From Mucilaginibacter sp. (lineage in GTDB: Bacteria; Bacteroidota; Bacteroidia; Sphingobacteriales; Sphingobacteriaceae), in the NCBI GenBank assembly GCA_025934475.1, contig JAICXZ010000156.1, forward strand, positions 1 to 7,107: a DNA stretch of 7,107 nucleotides, given 5' to 3'. A program made the position numbers and the translations under genes. Shown here one piece after another: positions 1-4,743 of this stretch. Numbering within the stretch: the stretch's first letter is position 1; each line of letters starts with the position of its first letter. The notes beneath the pieces were generated by a model. That model was given only the letters and a program-made list of their open reading frames with translations. It was not told the DNA's origin and did not search any database.

Positions 1-396
1 AGTCCTTCCTCCTATCCTGCCTACCGCTTTTATATCGCCAACTTTGGCAACACCGACCACCAGGGTACTGAATATCAGCGGACCAACGATCATCCGGATC
101 AGCCTTAAAAAGATATCACTCAGCAAACTAAAATACTCAAGTTTATCCTCTCGTTCACTAACTGCCTTTTTGCTTGCTTCAAGTTGAAGTGTCCGTCCGT
201 TTCTGAGTTGATGATATGCGGACGAAGTGGTGTCCGTTATTTTACTGAGTTGAATATCAGCGGCTTTTACCTGGGCATCGGCTGTACTGATCTTCGAATT
301 AATATCGGTCAGCACATTGGTATTGTAAATGTATCCAACACCAACTCCAATAATGAGTGCGATAACGATGTAAAGGGTCAGCCTGCTTTTGTGCAT
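1..396 (-). CDS. Dicarboxylate/amino-acid:cation symporter (DAACS family), N-terminal part, cut by window edge
   Basis: The 132 codons read without a stop from ATG at 396 to the window edge. An in-frame TGA lies upstream, so the frame cannot extend much further. The protein begins with a hydrophobic helix (residues 6-25), then a long hydrophilic stretch (26-90), then the family hallmark FLRLIRMIVGPLIFSTLVVG (96-115), followed by VAKVGD. In sodium- or proton-coupled glutamate/dicarboxylate carriers (GltP/DctA) this block lies at the second helix. The family imports C4-dicarboxylates or acidic amino acids across the inner membrane, but the substrate cannot be told from this part. The hydrophilic stretch between the first two helices is longer than in GltP, and the repeat copy at 191-224 encodes residues 58-69 of it, including NGRT (66-69). 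A near-match to the -7 box (TAGTTTCG, minus strand 411-418) lies 14 bp upstream. The family call is firm. Confidence 0.9.
   Translation of the reverse strand, partial: MHKSRLTLYIVIALIIGVGVGYIYNTNVLTDINSKISTADAQVKAADIQLSKITDTTSSAYHQLRNGRTLQLEASKKAVSEREDKLEYFSLLSDIFLRLIRMIVGPLIFSTLVVGVAKVGDIKAVGRIGGRT
191..224 (+). repeat. 34-bp bipartite dispersed element, copy A (inside symporter CDS)
   Basis: GTCCGTCCG (191-199) is followed by 18 bp and GCGGACG (218-224). It matches the other copies in both ends, in spacer length and at the invariant spacer positions 6, 8, 9 and 15 (G, G, T, A). It lies within the coding sequence on the opposite strand. A further GTCCG at 232-236 can pair with CGGAC at 219-223. 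Confidence 0.75.
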
Positions 397-432
397 CTTA
401 AACGAGACCGCGAAACTACAACTATTTCACGT

Positions 433-466
433 AAACAGGTAGCCCCTACGGGGCATTTTCCTGTTT
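433..466. repeat. Palindromic stem-loop (nested)
   Basis: An inner perfect hairpin GCCCC-TAC-GGGGC (442-454) is enclosed by outer arms AAACAGG (433-439) and CCTGTTT (460-466). It is not followed by a T-run, so it is not an obvious intrinsic terminator. TAGCCC at 440-445 can alternatively pair with GGGCTA at 475-480. Confidence 0.55.
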
Positions 467-488
467 GAAATTTCGGGCTACAAAGCGG

Positions 489-505
489 AAGTCCCTATGG
501 GACTT
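489..505. repeat. Short perfect palindrome
   Basis: AAGTCCC-TAT-GGGACTT forms a perfect 7-bp stem with a 3-bp loop. It has the same architecture as the palindrome at 442-454. Confidence 0.6.
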
Positions 506-696
506 GTATTTCGGCCGTCTGAGATTAGTTGTATGCTATCTGATTTCACCAAAAAGAAATTTCTAGATGCGGCTACTGTTTTCCAGACAATATATTAACG
601 GCAATGCGATGGGTTCCATCGAAGCCATTACATGCAATTGGATTTCAATGTCCCGTAGGAACTACCGCTTTATAGCTAAATATATTTATATAATAT

Positions 697-715
697 GTAG
701 CTCCGTAGGTGCTAC
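697..715. repeat. Short palindrome upstream of the gene at 733
   Basis: GTAGC (697-701) and GCTAC (711-715) flank a 9-bp loop containing CCGTAGG. The same CCGTAGG word occurs at 653-659. It ends four bases before the -7 box at 720-727, so it covers the spacer region of that promoter. Confidence 0.5.
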
Positions 716-719
716 CCAT

Positions 720-727
720 TATATTTG
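720..727 (+). promoter_or_regulatory. Bacteroidota -7 promoter box
   Basis: TATATTTG is an exact match to the TAnnTTTG consensus of the primary Bacteroidota sigma factor. It ends five bases before the ATG at 733, which implies a very short or absent leader. This supports ATG 733 over a GTG at 709, which would lie upstream of the transcription start. Confidence 0.65.
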
Positions 728-732
728 CCAAA

Positions 733-1260
733 ATGAGCATCAAAGCCTACGGATTAGCAGATATCAAAAAGGAACTCCAGTTTCACGACAAGAGCTACCT
801 TGTTGAGCTGTGCCTGCGCCTGGGTCGCTATAAAAAAGAAAATAAAGAACTCCTCGCCTATTTGCTTTTTGATGCCGATAATGAACGTGGATTTATTGAT
901 AACGTCGTCGCCGAAACCGGTTTCATGTTCAGCCAGCTACCATCAAACAATTACCAGATGGCCAAAAGCATGCGCAAAATATTGCGGCTGCTCAGCAAAT
1001 ACATCAAATTCATGGGTTCAAAAGAGGCTGAGATTGAGTTCCTGCTCAGCTTTTGTCGCAATTATATCGAATATGCTGATCGCAGAGGTTCATATAAACC
1101 AATGCGCCTTATATTTACCCGCCAGTTAGAGAAGATCGTCAAAGCAATAGCCAAACTACATGAGGATTTGCAGTTTGACTATACGCAGGAGTATGACGCC
1201 ATATTGAATCAGGCCCAGGAACAATTCAGATGGTTTTATAAGGATGATCATGTGTTGTAA
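733..1260 (+). CDS. Conserved-type helical protein of unknown function
   Basis: This encodes 175 residues starting MSIKAYGLADIK. ATG 733 is chosen over GTG 709 because an exact TAnnTTTG box (720-727) lies between them. I do not assign it to a named family. The sequence is rich in Leu, Lys, Glu, Tyr and Arg and probably almost wholly alpha-helical. It has no signal peptide and no membrane segment, so it is probably cytoplasmic. Notable stretches are a central basic segment (MAKSMRKILRLLSKYIKFMG), an acidic-aromatic part (residues ~92-110, with FCRNYIEYADRRG) and a C-terminal QEQFRWFYKDD. No catalytic motif is visible. The sigma factor follows after 42 bp on the same strand, so co-transcription is possible but not shown. 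Codon use and composition look like the neighbours, which supports a real gene. Sequence comparison or a structure prediction would be needed to place it. Confidence 0.85.
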   Translation: MSIKAYGLADIKKELQFHDKSYLVELCLRLGRYKKENKELLAYLLFDADNERGFIDNVVAETGFMFSQLPSNNYQMAKSMRKILRLLSKYIKFMGSKEAEIEFLLSFCRNYIEYADRRGSYKPMRLIFTRQLEKIVKAIAKLHEDLQFDYTQEYDAILNQAQEQFRWFYKDDHVL

Positions 1261-1302
1261 CAAATGACTTTAACTAAAATCTAACCTTAAAATTAACTGA
1301 TT

Positions 1303-1800
1303 TTGAACGAACGGGAAGCGGCCTTCAAGCAAATATTTGAAGCTAATTCAAAAAAGATATACCACCTGTGCTATGGTTACACAGGCGACGATGACGCCGC
1401 CGACGACCTGATGCAGGAAACTTTTTTGAAGGTGTGGCAAAACCTGGATAAGTTCAGAAACCAGGCCCAAATTTCAACCTGGATCTATCGTATCGCAGTT
1501 AACACCTGTTTGACCTGGCTTCGTTCAGAGAAACGGCAGGCCAAAGATGAGCTAACCCCACAGATAGCTGAGAGCAAGAGGGAGGAATTGAGTGAGAAGA
1601 ATGAGCAGGTTGCGCTGCTCTACAAGTGCATATCAAAGTTGGAAGAATCGGAAAGAATTATCATTACCATGGTACTTGATGAAGTGCCGTACCCCGAAAT
1701 TGCTGAGATTTCGGGCATATCAGAAGGGAATTTGAGGGTGAAGATCCATCGTATTAAACAAAAATTAACGGAGCTGTATAACCACTATGAAAGACTTTGA
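1303..1800 (+). CDS. ECF-type RNA polymerase sigma factor
   Basis: This encodes 165 residues from a TTG start (MNEREAAFKQIF). An in-frame TAA at 1294-1296 leaves no ATG option upstream. Region 2 covers residues ~8-75 with the core-binding/-10 motif DAADDLMQETFLKVWQ (31-46), followed by FRNQAQISTWIYRIAVNTCLTW. Region 4 covers ~104-158 with helix-turn-helix PYPEIAEISGISEGNLRVKIHR (129-150). There is no sigma-1.1 or region 3, which fits group 4 (ECF) sigma factors, and the length is normal. It redirects RNA polymerase to a specific regulon, which cannot be predicted here. Its 3' end overlaps the next gene by 14 bp, suggesting translational coupling to a membrane partner that probably controls it. 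It is not next to a FecR/SusC pair, so it does not look like a FecI-type nutrient-uptake sigma. Confidence 0.95.
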   Translation: MNEREAAFKQIFEANSKKIYHLCYGYTGDDDAADDLMQETFLKVWQNLDKFRNQAQISTWIYRIAVNTCLTWLRSEKRQAKDELTPQIAESKREELSEKNEQVALLYKCISKLEESERIIITMVLDEVPYPEIAEISGISEGNLRVKIHRIKQKLTELYNHYERL

Positions 1801-2374
1801 TCATCTGATGTCCGTTTGGCAGGATCAGCCAAAACGCGACCAGCTTTCAGTGGAGGAGGTACTGAAGCAGGTTAAAAAAGGAGTGCGCGGCATTAAGAGC
1901 CAGTTGTACTGGGGCATTGTGGCCACCATGGCGGTGATAGTGCTTACGTTTGTGATCACATTCTTTTTCGTATTCAAATGGCTCACCTATCTGGGTCTTT
2001 TCATTATGCTCTTCACCATGCTGATGTATGCCGTAATGGTGATCCGCAATTACCGCATCCTCAACCGGCGCGATGCCACCATCAACCCGGTCGAATACTT
2101 GCAGGATCTGAAACAATACCAGCGCAACCGCGCCAAAATAACCGGCTGGTTCTTCTACCTGTATTTACTGCTCATTAGTCTTGGATTATCATTGTATTTT
2201 ATCGAGATACTTCAAAACGCGACCACTTTTTACAAGGTATCGGTGTACGTTATTACCATCGCCTGGTTTTTGTTCCTCACCTTCTATTACAAGAAACGCA
2301 TCTTCAGGAACGAAGAAGAAAAGCTGAACCTGATGATAGAGCGGTTGGAGCGGTTGCAGGGGCAATTTGAGTAA
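1787..2374 (+). CDS. Four-helix membrane protein, probable partner/anti-sigma of the upstream ECF sigma factor
   Basis: This encodes 195 residues, and its ATG overlaps the last 14 bp of the sigma gene. A cytoplasmic-looking N-terminus (MKDFDHLMSVWQDQP, 1-15) leads into an amphipathic stretch (SVEEVLKQVKKGVRGIKSQL, 21-40). Four hydrophobic helices follow (about 41-63, 66-86, 118-141, 149-168), separated by a charged loop (87-117). The tail is charged and coiled-coil-like (169-195, with ERLERLQGQFE). No zinc-binding HxxxCxxC anti-sigma motif and no FecR domain is present. The short N-terminal WQxQP-type motif before membrane helices is seen in Bacteroidota proteins encoded beside ECF sigma factors. 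The anti-sigma role is inferred from position, overlap and topology, not from a recognised domain. It ends at an inverted repeat that probably terminates the transcript. Confidence 0.85.
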   Translation: MKDFDHLMSVWQDQPKRDQLSVEEVLKQVKKGVRGIKSQLYWGIVATMAVIVLTFVITFFFVFKWLTYLGLFIMLFTMLMYAVMVIRNYRILNRRDATINPVEYLQDLKQYQRNRAKITGWFFYLYLLLISLGLSLYFIEILQNATTFYKVSVYVITIAWFLFLTFYYKKRIFRNEEEKLNLMIERLERLQGQFE

Positions 2375-2380
2375 GGAGGT

Positions 2381-2530
2381 AAAAGGTTAAAGGCGAAAGG
2401 TAAAAGGTTTTTTAAAAAAAGTGATCAACCGTTTTTGGGGGTTTTATTTTCCTTTTTTACTCCATTTTGTCGGATAATTTTCATCTTTTCCTAAGTCAAC
2501 CTTTCGCCTTTAACCTTTTCCCTTTCACCT
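2381..2530. terminator. Inverted repeat of tandem 7-bp words between sigma operon and GNAT gene (putative terminator)
   Basis: The left arm 2381-2408 is four tandem heptads (AAAAGGT, TAAAGGC, GAAAGGT, AAAAGGT). The right arm 2499-2530 contains the same words on the opposite strand. Positions 2381-2401 and 2499-2519 are exact 21-bp reverse complements separated by 97 bp of AT-rich sequence. The repeat starts seven bases after the stop codon at 2374 and ends just before the next promoter box, so a transcript-ending or insulating role is likely. Confidence 0.55.
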
Positions 2531-2531
2531 C

Positions 2532-2539
2532 TATATTTG
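2532..2539 (+). promoter_or_regulatory. Bacteroidota -7 promoter box of the GNAT gene
   Basis: TATATTTG matches TAnnTTTG exactly, with four bases between it and the ATG at 2544. The same geometry is seen at 720-727. It implies a leaderless or nearly leaderless transcript and independent transcription of the acetyltransferase gene. Confidence 0.7.
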
Positions 2540-2543
2540 CGGT

Positions 2544-3068
2544 ATGTCCACACCAATTACCATCACGTCTGTTCGTCCGTCCGATGTTGATCAACTGCTG
2601 TCGCTGAGTCGTAAGACTTTTTATGATGCATTTGAGCATTTGAACAATCCGGCAGATTTTGAGGCCTACACATCAGTAGCCTTTACCCGTGAGAAGCTTT
2701 TGGCTGAACTCGAAAATCCTGATTCTCAATTCTATTTTGCAGTTATTGATAATGAGCCTGTTGGTTATGTCAAACTTAATTATCGCAATACTCAGACTGA
2801 ATTCAAAGACACTGATGCAATTGAGGTGGAACGAATCTATGTATTGGCAAGCCAGCAGGGAAAAAAGATAGGCAATCAGCTATTAGATTTTGCGATTGAC
2901 AAAGCTATCAAAGAGGATATGAAATACATCTGGCTCGGCGTTTGGGAGCATAACCACAACGCGCAGCGGTTCTATGCCCGTAACGATTTTGTTGAATGTG
3001 GCTCTCACCATTTTTGGGTGGGGAACGATCAGCAGACGGATATTTTGATGAAGAAGGAATTGAGGTGA
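2544..3068 (+). CDS. GNAT family N-acetyltransferase, PaiA-like
   Basis: This encodes 174 residues, a full-length single GNAT domain that uses acetyl-CoA to acetylate an amine. Visible features are the N-terminal VRPSDVDQLLSLSRKTFYDAF (10-30), the central beta strand FYFAVIDNEPVGYVKLNY (63-80), IEVERIYVLASQQGKKIGNQLL (93-114) with the QQGKKIG pyrophosphate-binding loop, and WLGVWEHNHNAQRFYARNDF (130-149). The end reads GSHHFWVGNDQQTDILMKK. The ERIYV, WLGVWExNxxAxxFY and H-F-x-G-x-x-x-QTD pattern resembles Bacillus subtilis PaiA, a spermidine/spermine N-acetyltransferase. That makes a polyamine or related amine the best guess for the substrate, which remains an inference. It has its own promoter box and is followed at its stop codon by an inverted repeat, so it looks monocistronic. 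GTCCGTCCG occurs here (2575-2583) but without the rest of the dispersed element. Confidence 0.92.
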   Translation: MSTPITITSVRPSDVDQLLSLSRKTFYDAFEHLNNPADFEAYTSVAFTREKLLAELENPDSQFYFAVIDNEPVGYVKLNYRNTQTEFKDTDAIEVERIYVLASQQGKKIGNQLLDFAIDKAIKEDMKYIWLGVWEHNHNAQRFYARNDFVECGSHHFWVGNDQQTDILMKKELR

Positions 3069-3155
3069 GTTGATTAAGTCAGATTAAGTTGGATTGAGTT
3101 GAATAAGTTCAGAGGCAACCTAATCAACTCAATCAACCACATAACTTAATCAACT
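3068..3155. terminator. Inverted repeat of 10-bp words after the GNAT gene (putative terminator)
   Basis: The repeat begins at the last base of the GNAT stop codon. The left side shows four 10-bp units (3071-3110) of the ATTAAGTT type. Outer arms 3068-3079 and 3144-3155 are exact 12-bp reverse complements (AGTTGATTAAGT). Inner arms 3093-3102 and 3124-3133 are exact 10-bp reverse complements (ATTGAGTTGA). The long imperfect hairpin lacks a GC-rich stem, so termination is plausible but unproven. Confidence 0.5.
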
Positions 3156-3197
3156 AATAAATAATTGCTATTTTGTAAGCCTTATCATCCAAAAAGC

Positions 3198-4244
3198 TTG
3201 AAATCGCTAAAATCGTTACTCCTATCCATCCTATTCTTTTGCTTTTGTGTCGGTCATTTGCTTGCCCAACCGCTAACGCCTAAAGATAACGGCTTAAAAG
3301 AATTCAGCATAAAGGATCCTAAGCTTGGGTTAATCCGCTTTTATGTTAATGCTGAAAACCTGCAAAAGAAAGAACCTCTTTTTATCGATGTCAATGGAAG
3401 TGGAGGGTTGCCGTTGTGTCTGTATGTGAAAGGGAAGGGATTCAGCGAAGTTTCTTTTACCTATAACAGCGATATCAAGAATGCTGTCAAAAAGTATTAT
3501 CATTACATTATCCTGGGTAAACCGGGAACCCGGTTTTGCGACAGTATAACTACCAACCAGGATTCAAAACATGTTGATAGACACGCATTAGTTGCCAACT
3601 ATAAGTTTTCGAAAGAATACAACCAGCGTCTCAGCCTTGGTTGGCGGGTAGATGCAACCAAAAAGGTTATTACCTATCTCATCGGGCATGGCTATTGGGA
3701 TGGCACGCAAATAGTGGCTCAGGGCTATTCTGAAGGAGCTCAGGTGGTACCGTCGCTGGCTGTTGCCGATAAACGCATTACGCACGTTGTAGCTATTGTC
3801 GGAAGCGGGTTAAACCAGTTTTACGATGACATAATGGCCTGGCGGGTTAAAGCTACCAAAGGCGAGATCACCCAACAACAGGCACAGGACAGCGTCAATG
3901 CCGAATTAAAACGAATCAAAGACATCTATCATCACCCCGACAATACAAAGCTTCAATATTCGGGACACTCCTATAAAAGATGGGCTAGTTTCGGCCTTAA
4001 CCCTCCTTTTGAACAACTGAGAAAGCTTAGAATCCCAATTTATATGATTGCCGCGACAGCCGACAAAAACTCACCTATTTACGGGTTGGATTACGTACAG
4101 CTCGATTTCATACGGCTGGGCAAAACCAATTTAACTTACGATACCTGCGTCGGCTGCGATCATGCACTCAACAGCAGCGAAAATGGTAAAACAATAAATC
4201 ACGATTATTTTCCCAAAATACTGAAATGGCTGGGCCGGGATTAA
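3198..4244 (+). CDS. Secreted alpha/beta-hydrolase-like protein
   Basis: The open frame can start at TTG 3165 or TTG 3198; no ATG fits. TTG 3198 gives a classic signal peptide (MKSLKSLLLSILFFCFCVG, cleavage probably after HLLA before QPL), whereas 3165 adds eleven extra polar residues, so 3198 is preferred (348 residues). Counting from 3198, the nucleophile elbow is GYSEG with Ser178. Candidate acid Asp289 lies in AATADKNSPIYG and candidate His322 in VGCDHAL, in the correct order for an alpha/beta-hydrolase triad. The strand DVNGSGGLPLCLY (64-76) is placed where the oxyanion segment is expected. An insert of about 70 residues after the nucleophile (NQFYDDIMAW to NPPFEQLR) probably forms a lid. 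The product is likely periplasmic or exported. The substrate (ester, peptide or other) cannot be told. It stands alone between two repeat clusters. Confidence 0.82.
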   Translation: MKSLKSLLLSILFFCFCVGHLLAQPLTPKDNGLKEFSIKDPKLGLIRFYVNAENLQKKEPLFIDVNGSGGLPLCLYVKGKGFSEVSFTYNSDIKNAVKKYYHYIILGKPGTRFCDSITTNQDSKHVDRHALVANYKFSKEYNQRLSLGWRVDATKKVITYLIGHGYWDGTQIVAQGYSEGAQVVPSLAVADKRITHVVAIVGSGLNQFYDDIMAWRVKATKGEITQQQAQDSVNAELKRIKDIYHHPDNTKLQYSGHSYKRWASFGLNPPFEQLRKLRIPIYMIAATADKNSPIYGLDYVQLDFIRLGKTNLTYDTCVGCDHALNSSENGKTINHDYFPKILKWLGRD

Positions 4245-4248
4245 GAAT

Positions 4249-4279
4249 CTTTTACCTTTATTCTTTCGCCTTTCACCCC
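4249..4279. repeat. Single arm of the 7-bp word repeat after the hydrolase gene
   Basis: Read on the minus strand this is about four heptads of the GAAAGGC/TAAAGGT type. It starts a few bases after the hydrolase stop codon and directly precedes copy B of the 34-bp element. No complementary arm is present nearby, unlike at 2381-2530 and 4638-4736. Confidence 0.5.
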
Positions 4280-4283
4280 AGGA

Positions 4284-4321
4284 GTCCGTCCGTCCGATAA
4301 AGTGTTGCACATTTGCGGACA
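4284..4321 (+). repeat. 34-bp bipartite dispersed element, copy B
   Basis: GTCCGTCCGTCCG (4284-4296, with one extra GTCC unit) is followed by exactly 18 bp and GCGGACA (4315-4321). The invariant spacer bases 6, 8, 9 and 15 match. It lies between the hydrolase stop and the small membrane-protein gene. Confidence 0.8.
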
Positions 4322-4397
4322 CCTACATACCTGTTATATAAATCAGCGAAAAACCTTTACTTCCGTTAACTGTTAATATGCTGTAAATCACCATATC

Positions 4398-4631
4398 ATG
4401 AAAGCTACAGTTGCCGTTTGGATAGCCACATTTTACCTGGTCGCATTTTACACGCTTCTGCATTTTGACGCCTCGCCCCTACTTACCGGGCTTGTATATT
4501 TGTCGGTTCCATTGGTAATTATTTGCATGGTTCTAATCGTCCTGTTAGACGACACCGCCAAATACCCTGAATTGAAAGATGAAGAATGGGGCTATGCGGA
4601 TAAGAAGAAAGAAGACCTTTGGATAGTTTAA
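4398..4631 (+). CDS. Small two-helix membrane protein of unknown function
   Basis: This encodes 77 residues from ATG 4398. There are two hydrophobic helices (about 4-22, VAVWIATFYLVAFYTLLHF, and 28-49, LLTGLVYLSVPLVIICMVLIVL) joined by a short FDASP loop. A charged C-terminal tail (DDTAKYPELKDEEWGYADKKKEDLW) follows and is probably cytoplasmic. No family is recognised. Small proteins of this shape occur in Bacteroidota, but I cannot name a role. The coding potential is good: it has a clear hydrophobic/charged layout, an ATG start and a repeat structure starting just after the stop codon, as for the other genes here. It faces dinB convergently with a 112-bp gap. Confidence 0.75.
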   Translation: MKATVAVWIATFYLVAFYTLLHFDASPLLTGLVYLSVPLVIICMVLIVLLDDTAKYPELKDEEWGYADKKKEDLWIV

Positions 4632-4637
4632 GGAGGC

Positions 4638-4736
4638 AAAAGGATAAAGGTAAAAGGCTAAAGGTTCAAAAATGTCAATCTTCTTCAGGCGTGGTCACAA
4701 ATAAACCCTTTACCTTTCGCCTTTTACCTTTCACCT
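4638..4736. terminator. Inverted repeat of tandem 7-bp words between convergent genes (putative bidirectional terminator)
   Basis: The left arm 4638-4665 is four heptads (AAAAGGA, TAAAGGT, AAAAGGC, TAAAGGT). The right arm 4705-4736 carries four heptads on the opposite strand. Positions 4646-4665 and 4712-4731 are reverse complements with one mismatch over 20 bp, and the loop is 46 bp. It fills the gap between the stop codon at 4631 and the dinB stop at 4744, so it could serve both convergent transcripts. Confidence 0.55.
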
Positions 4737-4743
4737 AAAAAAA

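Larger units (their letters stand above)
397..732. other. Divergent intergenic spacer rich in short palindromes
   Basis: There is no credible gene here; an open frame starting at 567 shows no family features and overlaps the next gene out of frame. The spacer separates the minus-strand symporter from the plus-strand gene at 733 and must hold both promoters. It contains several compact palindromes of 5-7 bp arms and 3-bp loops (442-454, 489-505, 608-620) and one with a 9-bp loop (697-715). Several share a CC-TAC/TAT/GTA-GG core. This resembles clusters of REP-like intergenic repeats seen in Bacteroidota genomes; their spread in this genome cannot be judged from one window. Confidence 0.6.

Noticed and set aside
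69..263. 13-bp direct repeat TGAATATCAGCGG at 69-81 and 251-263 (first base at 251)
   Set aside because: The two copies are read in different frames of the symporter. A 13-bp match is within chance for a window this size.
567..806. 79-codon open frame upstream of the gene at 733
   Set aside because: It crosses the palindromes and overlaps the better-supported gene out of frame. Its composition is not protein-like.
1847..2178. Minus-strand and alternate-frame open frames over the membrane-protein gene
   Set aside because: They are His-rich, low-complexity shadows of the real frame, with no start context or recognisable protein features.
2575..2608. GTCCGTCCG inside the GNAT gene as another 34-bp element copy
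   Set aside because: The spacer lacks the invariant G-GT bases and no GCGGACA-like end occurs at the right distance. The word encodes the usual VRPSD start of a GNAT domain.
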